Shown here: piece after piece, positions 17,375-25,276 of the stretch
Position numbering within the stretch: the stretch's first letter is position 1
Layout: every line of letters starts with the position of its first letter
Source: Microbacteriaceae bacterium
GTDB taxonomy: Bacteria > Actinomycetota > Actinomycetes > Actinomycetales > Microbacteriaceae
DNA length: 64,000 nt
Assembly: GCA_019638805.1 (NCBI GenBank)
Contig: JAHBTA010000003.1
Span: forward strand, 186,001 to 250,000
Reading direction: 5' to 3'
Notes under the pieces: generated by a model
What the model was told of the DNA's origin: nothing
Databases searched by the model: none
Seen by the model: only the letters and a program-made list of their open reading frames with translations
Position numbers and translations under genes: made by a program

Positions 17375-18216
17375 CAGGTGCACACCTCGATGTCGAGCCC
17401 GAGGTCGAGCGCCCGCACGCTGTGGGTCAGCGCACCCACCGAGATGATGTCCACCCCGGTGCGGGCGATCTCGCCCACGGTCTGCAGGTTCACGCCCCCG
17501 CTGGCCTCGACGAGCGCGCGCCCGGCGACGAGGGCCACACCGGCGCGCAGCTCGTCGGGCGTGAAGTTGTCGAGCATGATGGTGTCCACCCCGGCGGCCA
17601 CGACCTCCTCGACCTGGTCGAGCCGGTCGACCTCGACCTCCAGGTGCACGGTGTGCCCGATACGCTCGCGCGCCCGGCGGATCGCCTCACCCACCGGGAT
17701 GCCCGCGGCGGCCAGCACCGCCAGGTGGTTGTCCTTGGCGAGCACCGCATCCGAGAGCGAGTACCGGTGGTTGTGGCCGCCTCCGTCGCGGACCGCCTGC
17801 CGCTCGAGGGCGCGCAGGCCCGGTGTGGTCTTGCGCGTGTCGACGACACGTGCGGGGGTGCCGGCGACCGCCTCGACGAAGCGGGCGGTCTGGGTGGCGA
17901 TGCCCGACATCCGCTGCACCAGGTTGAGGGCGACGCGCTCGGCGCACAGCACGGCACGCGCGGGGCCCTGGATGCGGGCGAGCACGTCGCCGGCAGCGAA
18001 CCGCGAGCCGTCGTCCACCTCGAGCGCCGTCTCGACGCCGCCCAGCTCGAAGACCCGCGCGAAGACCCCGATGCCGCTGAGAACCCCGTCTTCGCGCGCG
18101 GCCAGCACGGCGCTCGCGGCCGCGTCGGCGGGCAGGAACGCATCGCTCGTGGTGTCGCCCCACGGGGCGTCCTCCTCCAGCGCGCGGCGGATCAAGTCGT
18201 CGTGCTGCGTCGTCAT
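17374..18216 (-). CDS. nadC: Nicotinate-nucleotide pyrophosphorylase (carboxylating)
   Basis: 280-aa quinolinate phosphoribosyltransferase, third step of de novo NAD synthesis: quinolinate plus PRPP to nicotinate mononucleotide. Seen: LNLVQRMSGIATQTARFV, DTRKTTPGLRALERQAVRDGGGHNHR split over the active site, LEVEVDRLDQ, IMLDNFTPDELR and EASGGVNLQTVGEIARTGVDIISVG. Start 18216 overlaps the nadB stop (ATGA). Normal length. Confidence 0.96.
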   Translation of the reverse strand: MTTQHDDLIRRALEEDAPWGDTTSDAFLPADAAASAVLAAREDGVLSGIGVFARVFELGGVETALEVDDGSRFAAGDVLARIQGPARAVLCAERVALNLVQRMSGIATQTARFVEAVAGTPARVVDTRKTTPGLRALERQAVRDGGGHNHRYSLSDAVLAKDNHLAVLAAAGIPVGEAIRRARERIGHTVHLEVEVDRLDQVEEVVAAGVDTIMLDNFTPDELRAGVALVAGRALVEASGGVNLQTVGEIARTGVDIISVGALTHSVRALDLGLDIEVCT

Positions 18217-19808
18217 CGAATCCTCCAGCTCTGCGAGTGCGCCGCGTCGGCGCTGGTGTCCGGGAAGTCGCTGCGATAGTGCGCGCCGCGCGACTCCTCC
18301 CGGCGCAGGGCGGCGCCGACCAGCAGCCGCGCGAGCGCGAGCAGGTTGGCGTCTTCGTGTCCGCTCGCGTCCGTGGGCTCGCGTGCGTCCGTGGGCTCGC
18401 GTGCGTCCGCGGGCCCGCTCGCGTCCGTGGGCCCGCTCGCGCCGCCGGGCACCGGAGTCTCCGCCGACCAGGCCGCCAGGGTCGCGGCGGCGGCGTGCAG
18501 ACCCTCCGCGTCGCGCTCCAGGCCCGCGCGCTCCCACATGAGCTCGCGCAGCGCCGTACGAGTGAACGGGGGTGCACCGGATGCCGCGGCCGACTCCTCC
18601 GGCACGCTCGCGTCCGCGATCCCCGGCTCGCGCCACGGAGCATCGAGTGCATCGGCCGCCCGCCAGGCGAACACGAGCGACTCCAGCAGCGAGTTCGACG
18701 CGAGCCGGTTCGCACCGTGCACCCCCGTGCGCGCGGCCTCGCCGATCGCATAGAGGCCCTCGACGCTCGTGCGGCCGTCCTCGTCGGTGCGGATCCCGCC
18801 CATCCAGTAGTGCGCGGCGGGCGTCACGGGCACCGGGACCGTGCCCCAGTCGAAGCCGGCCGCCCGCACGACGGCGTCGATGCCCGGGAACCGGCGGGCC
18901 AGGTACTCCGCGCCGAGCGAGGTCGCGTCGAGCAGGACCGGCCGCCCGCCCTGACCGGCCATGGCCCGCGCGATCCCGCGGGCCACCACGTCGCGCGGGG
19001 CGAGCTCGGCATCCGGGTGCACGTCGAGCATGAAGCGCCTGCCCGCCTCGTCGCGCAGCACCGCCCCGTCGCCGCGCACCGCCTCGGAGATCAGGTGGTT
19101 ACCCGGAACCGCGAGCGCCGTCGGGTGGAACTGGAAGAACTCGAGGTCGCTGAGCACCGCGCCGGCGCGCCAGGCGGCGGCGATGCCGTCGCCCGTCGTG
19201 ACGGCGGGGTTGGTGGTGTGGGCGTAGAGCTGCCCCGCGCCCCCGGTGGCGAGCACCACGGCGTCGGCGGCGATGCGGAGGGCGGCGCCGTCGGGCCCGA
19301 GCAGATCGACCCCGGTGACCCGCGGCCCGTCGGGCCCCGGCTCGACCACCAGGTCGCGCAGGAACGCGTGCTCGTGCACCTCCACGGCGATGGCCTTGAC
19401 CGCCCGCAGCAGCGCGACCTCGATCGCCAGCCCGGTTGCGTCGCCTCCGGCGTGCAGCACCCGCCGGGCCGAGTGCGCGGCCTCGTGCCCGCGAGCGAGT
19501 GCTCCCGAGGCGTCGGTGTCGAACGCGACGCCCAGCGCGATGAGGTCGCGCACCCGCTCAGGCCCCTCCGTGCACAGAACCTCGACCGCGTGCGGGTCGC
19601 ACAGCCCGGCACCCGCCGCGAGCGTGTCGGCGACGTGCGCGGCGGGCGAGTCGTCGGGGAACAGTGCAGCGGCGATCCCGCCCTGCGCATAGCGCGTGCT
19701 GCTCTCGGCGAGCTCGGCCTTGGTCACGAGGACGACCTCGTGTCGCGCCGAGGCGCGGTGCGCGGCGATGAGCCCGGCGATGCCGGTGCCGACGATGACG
19801 ACGCGCAT
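18213..19808 (-). CDS. nadB: L-aspartate oxidase
   Basis: 531-aa flavoprotein that oxidises L-aspartate to iminoaspartate, the substrate of NadA. Seen: FAD-binding VVIVGTGIAGLIAAHRA, ESSTRYAQGGIAAA, LGGDATG-type region (HAGGDATGLAI), ATGGAGQLY, HPTALAVPG, PVTPAAHYWMGGIRTDEDGRT and GANRLASNSLLESLVFA. Between the FAD part and the C-terminal helical part, residues about 457-486 are five near-identical six-residue units, an in-frame minisatellite. Start 19808 overlaps nadA's stop by one base (TGATG). Confidence 0.96.
   Translation of the reverse strand: MRVVIVGTGIAGLIAAHRASARHEVVLVTKAELAESSTRYAQGGIAAALFPDDSPAAHVADTLAAGAGLCDPHAVEVLCTEGPERVRDLIALGVAFDTDASGALARGHEAAHSARRVLHAGGDATGLAIEVALLRAVKAIAVEVHEHAFLRDLVVEPGPDGPRVTGVDLLGPDGAALRIAADAVVLATGGAGQLYAHTTNPAVTTGDGIAAAWRAGAVLSDLEFFQFHPTALAVPGNHLISEAVRGDGAVLRDEAGRRFMLDVHPDAELAPRDVVARGIARAMAGQGGRPVLLDATSLGAEYLARRFPGIDAVVRAAGFDWGTVPVPVTPAAHYWMGGIRTDEDGRTSVEGLYAIGEAARTGVHGANRLASNSLLESLVFAWRAADALDAPWREPGIADASVPEESAAASGAPPFTRTALRELMWERAGLERDAEGLHAAAATLAAWSAETPVPGGASGPTDASGPADAREPTDAREPTDASGHEDANLLALARLLVGAALRREESRGAHYRSDFPDTSADAAHSQSWRIR
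18349..18438. repeat. 18-base in-frame minisatellite inside nadB
   Basis: Five tandem 18-base units starting at 18349, 18367, 18385, 18403 and 18421. Units two and three are identical (GCGTCCGTGGGCTCGCGT on the plus strand); units four and five differ by a few bases and unit one is most diverged. In NadB they encode SGPTDA, SGPADA, REPTDA, REPTDA, SGHEDA. A whole number of codons per unit keeps the frame whatever the copy number. Confidence 0.9.
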
Positions 19809-21076
19809 CAGACGGCCGCCGGAACGGGTCGCAGGGCGAGCATGCGGTCCAGGGCGACGCGCGCGTGGGAGGCGACCGCGTCATCCACCCGGATGCGGTT
19901 GACGACGCGGCCGGCGACCAGCTCTTCGAGCACCCAGGCCAGGTAGCCGGGGTGGATGCGGTACATGGTCGAGCACGGGCAGATCACCGGGTCGAGGCAG
20001 AAGATGGTGTGCTGCGGATGCTCGGCCGCGAGCCGGTTGACCATGTTGACCTCGGTGCCGATCGCGAAGGTGGTCGGCTCGGTCGCGGCGGCGACGGCGC
20101 GGCGGATGTAGTCGGTCGAACCCGCCTCGTCGGCGGCGTCCACCACGTCCATGGGGCATTCCGGGTGCACGATGACGCGCACGCCCGGGTGCTCGGCCCG
20201 CGCCTGGTCGATCTGCGCGGTCGTGAAGCGCTTGTGCACGCTGCAGAACCCGTGCCAGAGGATGACGCGTGCATCGCGCAGCTCCTCGGCCGTGTTGCCG
20301 CCGAGCGGCGTGCGCGGGTTCCACATGGGCATGCTCTCCAGCGGTACGCCCAGGCGTTTGGCGGTGTTGCGGCCCAGGTGCTGATCGGGGAAGAACAGCA
20401 CGCGCTGCCCGCGCTCGAACGCGTCGGCGAGCACGGTCTCGGCGTTGCTGCTCGTGCACACGACACCGCCGTGACGGCCGCAGAACGCCTTGAGGGCGGC
20501 CGAGCTGTTCATGTAGGTGACCGGGATGATGCTCGCCCGGCCCTCCGCGTCGGGCTCGTCGCCGTAGAGCGCCATGAGCTGGGCCCAGCAGTCCTCCACC
20601 GAGTCCTCGTCGGCCATGTCGGCCATCGAGCATCCCGCCGCGAGGTTGGGCAGGATCACGCTCTGCCCCTCGCGCGCGAGGATGTCGGCGGTCTCGGCCA
20701 TGAAGTGCACGCCGCAGAACACGATCGCCTCGGCGTCGGGCACGGTCTGCGCGGCGTTCGCGAGCTGGAACGAGTCCCCCACGAAGTCGGCGTGCTGCAC
20801 GACCTCGTCGCGCTGGTAGAAGTGGCCGAGGATCACGACCCGGTCGCCGAGGGTCTGCTTAGCGGCGCGGATGCGGTCGTGCAGCTCGGCGTCGGAGGCC
20901 TCGCGGTACTCGGCGGGCAGCTCGCCCTGGCGCGGCGACCCGACCGGGATGACGTCGGTCATCGACGAGCCCGGGCCGTAGCCGGGCACGGCGTCGAAGT
21001 CCCAGGGGCCGTCGGCCAGCTCGGGTGCGCAGGCGGCGGCGGGGGCGGCCTGGATGGTCAGGTTGATCGAGGGCAT
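19808..21076 (-). CDS. nadA: Quinolinate synthase
   Basis: 422-aa quinolinate synthase, which condenses iminoaspartate with dihydroxyacetone phosphate on a [4Fe-4S] cluster. Cluster Cys candidates are in VFCGVHFMAETAD, HPECPMDVVDAADEAGSTD and DPVICPCSTMYRI. Substrate motifs ILGHFYQRDEVVQHAD, DSFQLA and NSSAALKAFCGRHGG are present. The N-terminal extension of about 70 residues is of the long actinobacterial kind. GGAGAG precedes the ATG at 21076. It follows the NUDIX regulator by 24 bases and begins the nadABC-nifS block. Confidence 0.96.
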   Translation of the reverse strand: MPSINLTIQAAPAAACAPELADGPWDFDAVPGYGPGSSMTDVIPVGSPRQGELPAEYREASDAELHDRIRAAKQTLGDRVVILGHFYQRDEVVQHADFVGDSFQLANAAQTVPDAEAIVFCGVHFMAETADILAREGQSVILPNLAAGCSMADMADEDSVEDCWAQLMALYGDEPDAEGRASIIPVTYMNSSAALKAFCGRHGGVVCTSSNAETVLADAFERGQRVLFFPDQHLGRNTAKRLGVPLESMPMWNPRTPLGGNTAEELRDARVILWHGFCSVHKRFTTAQIDQARAEHPGVRVIVHPECPMDVVDAADEAGSTDYIRRAVAAATEPTTFAIGTEVNMVNRLAAEHPQHTIFCLDPVICPCSTMYRIHPGYLAWVLEELVAGRVVNRIRVDDAVASHARVALDRMLALRPVPAAV

Positions 21077-21100
21077 GTTCTCTCCTTCGGCGCTGCCGAG

Positions 21101-21772
21101 TCAGCCGAGCGGCCCGTTGTCGGCCAGCTGCACGGTCGTGTCGTAGCGGTAGAGCCGCGGGGGCCGATGCCGCCCGCCGCTGACCACCTCGTCGGTCGCG
21201 ACGACCGCGGGGCTCGACTCGATCTGCCGCCGGAAGTTCGCCGGGTCGAGCGAGACCTGCCGCACGATCTCGTGCACGTGGCGCAGCTGCGTGAGGGTGA
21301 AGGTCTCACCGAGGAAGGCCTGCGCGATGCGCGAGTACTCGAGCTTGTTGCGCAGGCGCCAGAGCGCGTACTCGACGATGCGGTTGTGGTCGAAGGCGAG
21401 CTCGGGCAGCTCGTCGGCGGGGAACCAGCGCACGTTCTCGCCCTCGGCCGCCTGCTCGGCGAGTTCGGCACGCACGAGTGCCCAGTACACGACGCTCACG
21501 ACGCGGCCGCTCCACGAGCGATCGGTGTCGCCGAACGCGTAGAGCTGCTCGAGGTAGGCGGGGGCCAGCTGCGTGGTCTCGTAGAGCTTGCGCGCGGCGG
21601 TGTCGGCGAGGCCCTCGGCCTCATCGGCGGCACCGCCCGGGAGCGACCATCGCCCCGCGAACGGCTCGCGCGTGCGACGCACGAGCGGGATCGAGAGGAT
21701 GCCGCGCTCGGCGGGATCGCTCGCCGGACGAATCGCGAAGATCACCGTCGAGACCGCGAGGTCGATGCCCAT
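21101..21772 (-). CDS. nrtR: NrtR-like NUDIX transcriptional regulator of NAD synthesis
   Basis: 223-aa protein with an N-terminal NUDIX-like domain (FAGRWSLPGGAADEAEGLADTAARKLYETT) and a C-terminal winged-helix segment (ALWRLRNKLEYSRIAQAFLG, FTLTQLRHVHEIV, NFRRQI). This is the NrtR layout, in which the NUDIX domain senses ADP-ribose and the wing binds DNA. The NUDIX box is degenerate (KLYETT for REL-EE), as expected for a sensor. Placement directly before nadA strongly supports control of de novo NAD synthesis. An ADP-ribose hydrolase role is the main alternative. Confidence 0.85.
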   Translation of the reverse strand: MGIDLAVSTVIFAIRPASDPAERGILSIPLVRRTREPFAGRWSLPGGAADEAEGLADTAARKLYETTQLAPAYLEQLYAFGDTDRSWSGRVVSVVYWALVRAELAEQAAEGENVRWFPADELPELAFDHNRIVEYALWRLRNKLEYSRIAQAFLGETFTLTQLRHVHEIVRQVSLDPANFRRQIESSPAVVATDEVVSGGRHRPPRLYRYDTTVQLADNGPLG

Positions 21773-21804
21773 GGTGCGCCGCCCATCCGTGCGAATCAGT
21801 AAGA

Positions 21805-21815
21805 GTCACAATGAC
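21805..21815. promoter_or_regulatory. Candidate NrtR operator
   Basis: Perfect palindrome GTCA-CAA-TGAC 33 bases upstream of the nrtR start and about ten bases past the -10 box, in the region an autorepressor would occupy. Assignment to NrtR is inferred from position and symmetry only. Confidence 0.45.
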
Positions 21816-21823
21816 TAGAACAG

Positions 21824-21853
21824 AGCCTAGCACTAAAGGTTGCAGTGACACAA
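21824..21853 (-). promoter_or_regulatory. Promoter of the nrtR-nadABC-nifS operon
   Basis: Minus-strand -35 TTGTGT (21848-21853), 18-base spacer, -10 TAGGCT (21824-21829). It lies in the AT-richest part of the 93-base gap between uppS and nrtR. Confidence 0.5.
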
Positions 21854-21865
21854 ACCCGCCGCGCC

Positions 21866-22648
21866 TCAGGTGTTCGGCGCGTCGACCGCCCCGCCGAAGC
21901 GCCGGGCGCGCCGCGCGTAGGTCTCGATGGCCTCCCACAGCTGCACGCGGGAGAAGTCCGGCCACAGGGTGTCGAGGAACACCAGCTCGGCATAGGCCGA
22001 CTGCCAGAGCAGGAAGTTCGAGGTGCGCTGCTCCCCCGAGGAGCGCACGAAGAGGTCGACGTCGGGCAGGTCGGCCGTGTAGAGGTGCCGCTGGATCGAC
22101 TTCTCCGTGATCGGCGCCCCGGAATCGGCCATGGCGCGCACGGCGTCCACGAGCTCCTGCCGCCCGCCGTAGTTGACGCACATGGTCAGAGTGAGCACGT
22201 CGTTGTGCGCCGTGAGGCGTTCGGCGAACTGCAACTCGTCGATGACCGAACGCCAGAGCCGGGGCTTCCGTCCGGCCCAGCGCACGCGCACCCCCCAATC
22301 GTTGAGCTGGTCGCGCCTGCGGTGCAGCACGTCGCGATTGAAGCCCATGAGGAAGCGCACCTCGTCGGGGCTGCGCTTCCAGTTCTCGGTCGAGAACGCG
22401 TAGACGCTGAGATGCTTGACCCCGATCTGGATGGCCCCGGCCACCACGTCCAGGAGCGCCGCCTCCCCGGCACGGTGGCCCTCGATCCGGGTGAGGCCCT
22501 GCCGGTTGGCCCAGCGGCCGTTGCCGTCCATGACGATCGCGACGTGCTCGGGCACGGCCCCGGCCGGCAGGGGCGGCGGGTACAGCCCGGTCCAGTCGAT
22601 GGGCTTGAAGTCGACGGCATCCCTGTGGGTCTTGCCGACCGGGCTCAC
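21866..22648 (-). CDS. uppS: Isoprenyl (cis-prenyl) transferase, UppS family
   Basis: 260-aa cis-prenyltransferase that elongates allylic diphosphates with isopentenyl diphosphate to make the lipid carrier for wall synthesis. Seen: [17 protein letters not shown] with the Mg-binding Asp at residue 41, [41 protein letters not shown], and [28 protein letters not shown] start overlaps the recO stop by 4 bases. Actinobacteria often carry two paralogues (Z-FPP and decaprenyl types); product length is not readable here. Confidence 0.95.
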   Translation of the reverse strand: MSPVGKTHRDAVDFKPIDWTGLYPPPLPAGAVPEHVAIVMDGNGRWANRQGLTRIEGHRAGEAALLDVVAGAIQIGVKHLSVYAFSTENWKRSPDEVRFLMGFNRDVLHRRRDQLNDWGVRVRWAGRKPRLWRSVIDELQFAERLTAHNDVLTLTMCVNYGGRQELVDAVRAMADSGAPITEKSIQRHLYTADLPDVDLFVRSSGEQRTSNFLLWQSAYAELVFLDTLWPDFSRVQLWEAIETYARRARRFGGAVDAPNT

Positions 22649-23376
22649 GCGGTCTCCCGATCCTGCAGCTCGAGCGAACGCAGCCCGCGCTCGAGGTGGA
22701 ACTGCGCATACGCTGCCGTGACACCCGACGCCTGATCGCGGGTGCGCTCATCGGAGTCCTCGGCGGCCTCCCAGTCACCGGCCAGAAGCGCCCCGAGCAG
22801 CGAGAGCGTGGCGGCATCGAGCCGGACCGCCCCGGGAGGCGCCACCGCATCCGCCACGACGCCGCCGAGTTGGGGCACGAACGCGCTGTGCGGGCCGGCT
22901 GCCCCCGTCACGGCGCAGTCCACGAACGACGGAGCCCACCCCGCGATCGACAGCGCGCGCAACAGGTAGGAGTCACGCGTCAAACCCGCGGGGTGCTCGG
23001 CGCGCGCGAGCGAGCGTAGCGCCCCGACCAGCAGCAGGTAGTGCGGCGTGCCCGCCTCGTGCTCGGTCAGCCGGTCGGCCGCCTCGACCATGGCGTGCGC
23101 GACCGTGTAACGGGCGTAGTCGGCGGCGATGTCCGCCCCGTAGGAACCGGCCGAGTCGACCTGTTGAACGATGTCGAGCGTGCGACCCACATAGAACTGC
23201 GCGTCGACCACCATGAACGGCTCCAGCCGCGCCCCGAATCGCGAACCGGTGCGGCGCACACCCTTGGCGACCGCGCGGATCTTGCCGTGCCGACGCCCGA
23301 TCATCGTCACGATGCGGTCGGCCTCACCCAGCTTGTGGGTGCGCAGCACGACGGCTTCGTCACGGTAGGTCGGCAC
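22645..23376 (-). CDS. recO: DNA repair protein RecO
   Basis: 243-aa RecO, RecFOR-pathway mediator that loads RecA on SSB-coated DNA. Seen: N-terminal OB fold [44 protein letters not shown], and the C-terminal helical part with [22 protein letters not shown]; the zinc Cys cluster of other RecO proteins is reduced. GTG at 23376 is chosen because a CATAAT box ends six bases before it and the fold begins there; longer starts cross the divergent promoter. Confidence 0.93.
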   Translation of the reverse strand: MPTYRDEAVVLRTHKLGEADRIVTMIGRRHGKIRAVAKGVRRTGSRFGARLEPFMVVDAQFYVGRTLDIVQQVDSAGSYGADIAADYARYTVAHAMVEAADRLTEHEAGTPHYLLLVGALRSLARAEHPAGLTRDSYLLRALSIAGWAPSFVDCAVTGAAGPHSAFVPQLGGVVADAVAPPGAVRLDAATLSLLGALLAGDWEAAEDSDERTRDQASGVTAAYAQFHLERGLRSLELQDRETA

Positions 23377-23382
23377 GGTTCG

Positions 23383-23388
23383 ATTATG
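23383..23388 (-). promoter_or_regulatory. -10 box of leaderless recO promoter
   Basis: CATAAT (5 of 6 consensus) on the minus strand, then six bases, then the recO GTG. Confidence 0.6.
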
Positions 23389-23395
23389 GGCGCCG

Positions 23396-23401
23396 TACTG
23401 T
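23396..23401 (+). promoter_or_regulatory. -10 box before the divergent NAD(P)-binding protein gene
   Basis: TACTGT followed by GGAGTC and ATG at 23408. The spacing suggests a leaderless transcript, though GGAG could serve as a ribosome site if transcription starts further upstream. Confidence 0.4.
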
Positions 23402-23407
23402 GGAGTC

Positions 23408-24172
23408 ATGGGTGAGCGCGCCGCAGTCCTCGTCACCGGCGGCACGGGGCGGCTCGGCCGTCACGCCGTCGATTCGCTGCGTTCCCGCGGGCATGACGTC
23501 CGCGTCCTGAGCCGCCGCCCCGGCGACGACCACGTGGTGGGTGACCTCGCGACCGGCGAGGGGCTCGCCGCCGCGCTCGACGGTGTGGACACGGTCGTGC
23601 ACCTGGCGACCTCGCGCTCGAAGGACATCGGCCAGACCCGGAATCTGCTGGATGCGATGGCCGGGTCCGGATCGAAGAGCCCCGCGCACCTGATCTTCAT
23701 CTCGATCGTCGGCGTCGACCGCATCCCGTACGGCTACTACCGCGACAAGGTGTCGAGCGAGCAGGCGATCGAGGCGTCCGGGGTGCCGCACACGATCATC
23801 CGGGTCACCCAGTTCCACGGGTTCGTGCACGAGGTTCTCGAGGCACAGCGCCGGCTGCCCGTTACGCTCGTACTTCCGGTCTCGGCGCAGACCATCCACA
23901 TGCCCGAGGTGGCCGAGCGCCTGGCCGATCTCGTCGACGCGGGACCTTCGGGGCGGGTCGCCGACCTCGGCGGCCCCGAGCAGCTCACGCTGCGCGAATA
24001 CGCGCAGCAGTGGCAGGCCGCGCGAGGGGTCAAGCGCCCGATCTGGGCGCTGCACCTGCCCGGCAAGGCGATCGCGGCCTTCGCAGCCGGTCATCACATG
24101 TCCGGGCTGCCCGGTGCCGGCACGGTCACCTACCGCGAGTTCCTCGTCGAGGGTGCTACGAATGAGCCGTGA
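23408..24172 (+). CDS. NAD(P)-binding NmrA/atypical SDR family protein
   Basis: 254-aa Rossmann-fold protein. Glycine motif [18 protein letters not shown] at the N-terminus, then [41 protein letters not shown] with YxxxK, and [10 protein letters not shown]. This is the pattern of NmrA-like or NADH:ubiquinone oxidoreductase 39-kDa-like atypical short-chain dehydrogenases, which often bind NAD(P) as sensors or reductases. Substrate unknown. Its stop overlaps the next gene's GTG by 4 bases, so the two are one unit. Confidence 0.8.
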   Translation: MGERAAVLVTGGTGRLGRHAVDSLRSRGHDVRVLSRRPGDDHVVGDLATGEGLAAALDGVDTVVHLATSRSKDIGQTRNLLDAMAGSGSKSPAHLIFISIVGVDRIPYGYYRDKVSSEQAIEASGVPHTIIRVTQFHGFVHEVLEAQRRLPVTLVLPVSAQTIHMPEVAERLADLVDAGPSGRVADLGGPEQLTLREYAQQWQAARGVKRPIWALHLPGKAIAAFAAGHHMSGLPGAGTVTYREFLVEGATNEP

Positions 24173-24924
24173 CCGGCGCGCCTCTCATCATCCCGCTGTG
24201 GGCTGACCTCCTCGCGGTCGGCATCGGGAGCCTGCAGGGGGCGCTCTTCGCGGCGCAGTTCCGTGACCGGCGGCTCGACCTGCTGGGGGTCGCGCTCATC
24301 GGCATCGCGACCGGCTTCGGCGGCGGCATCGTGCGCGACGTGCTGCTCGGGCAGGTGCCCGCCGCGCTGGACAGCAACGGGTATCTGCCGGTCGCCACCG
24401 CATCCGCCCTCATCGGCATGCTGTTGGAGCGACTGTTCCACCGGCTGCGGCACCTCATCACGGTGCTCGACGCCCTCACGATCGGGCTGTTCGGGGCGAT
24501 CGGCACGACCAAGGCGCTCGCGTTCGGACTGCCCGAGATCCCGGCGATCTTCCTCGGCGTGATCACGGCCGTGGGCGGCTCGATCCTGCGCGATCTGCTG
24601 CTCAACGTGCCCATCGCGCTCATGAGCGTCGGGTCGCTCTACGCGGTCGCCGCCCTGGTGGGGGCGACGAGCCTCGTCGTGATCGTGGCGCTCGGCGGCG
24701 ACATCCTGCTCGCGGCCACCGCATGCGTCGTGCTGACCTTCGTCGTGCGGGTGCTGGCCGTGTTGTTCAAGTGGACGCTGCCCGAGCAGGTCTCCCTGCG
24801 CCGGCGACGGCCGCGCCCGATCGAGCCGGGCACGGGGAACATCCCGATCACCGGCGAGGACCGCCAGGTCACCCGGCGTCCGACGGATGGGCCTTCCACG
24901 CGACCGCCTCGATCTCGACCATGA
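24169..24924 (+). CDS. UPF0126 / TRIC-like membrane protein
   Basis: 251-aa membrane protein with about seven helices in two repeats. Each repeat bears the family glycine motif: GFGGGIVRDVLLGQVP near residue 50 and VGGSILRDLLLNVP near residue 137. The family includes prokaryotic TRIC-like cation channels and proposed glycine transporters (YicG-like). Coupled to the upstream gene by a GTGA overlap. Its basic, Pro-rich C-terminal tail (after residue 210) overlaps the 3' end of the convergent ridA-like gene by 56 bases. Confidence 0.85.
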   Translation: MTGAPLIIPLWADLLAVGIGSLQGALFAAQFRDRRLDLLGVALIGIATGFGGGIVRDVLLGQVPAALDSNGYLPVATASALIGMLLERLFHRLRHLITVLDALTIGLFGAIGTTKALAFGLPEIPAIFLGVITAVGGSILRDLLLNVPIALMSVGSLYAVAALVGATSLVVIVALGGDILLAATACVVLTFVVRVLAVLFKWTLPEQVSLRRRRPRPIEPGTGNIPITGEDRQVTRRPTDGPSTRPPRSRP

Positions 24925-25276
24925 ACTCCGCGCGTGACAGCGGGCCGATCTGGACGGTCGCACGCGCCGGACGATGATCCCCGAACGCCGCGCGATAGGC
25001 GGTGTTCATTCCCTCGCTGAGCGTGATGTCGGTGAGATAGACGGTGGTCTTGACCACGTCCGAGAGCGACGCTCCCGCTTGCATCAGCACCCGTTCGATG
25101 TTGCCGATCACGCGCGCCGTCTGCTCCTGGATTCCGCCCGGAACGGTCTCCCCGGTCTCGAGATCGAACGGGACGCATCCCGAGACGTACACGAAGGGCG
25201 GCGCCCAGTAGCCCTGCGAGTAGGGCGCAGCGGGCGCCCGTGCGCCCGGGACGGAGAGCGGACCCGGGCGGATCAC
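24869..25276 (-). CDS. RidA-family enamine/imine deaminase
   Basis: 135-aa RidA/YjgF protein. Family pattern: PYSQGYWAPPFVYVSGCVPFD, Q-rich ARVIGNIERVLMQAGASLSDVVKTTVYLTD, RATVQIGPLSRAEFMVEIEAVAW; the usual active-site Arg is in PARATV and the final Glu in VEIEAVA. These proteins hydrolyse reactive enamines/imines made by PLP or amine-oxidising enzymes. It is the last gene of the PotABCD-like transport operon (GTGA overlap), so it probably acts on an intermediate from the imported substrate. GTG start at 25276 chosen from the overlap. Confidence 0.87.
   Translation of the reverse strand: MIRPGPLSVPGARAPAAPYSQGYWAPPFVYVSGCVPFDLETGETVPGGIQEQTARVIGNIERVLMQAGASLSDVVKTTVYLTDITLSEGMNTAYRAAFGDHRPARATVQIGPLSRAEFMVEIEAVAWKAHPSDAG

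Noticed and set aside
18349-18438. Possible CRISPR-like repeat
   Set aside because: 18-base head-to-tail units without spacers, in frame within nadB; no cas genes.
21824-21853. Fifth copy of the island GntR operator in the nrtR promoter (TAGTGCTAGG)
   Set aside because: Shares only short TAG runs, lacks the ACYTAGGWC core, and belongs to the NAD operon.
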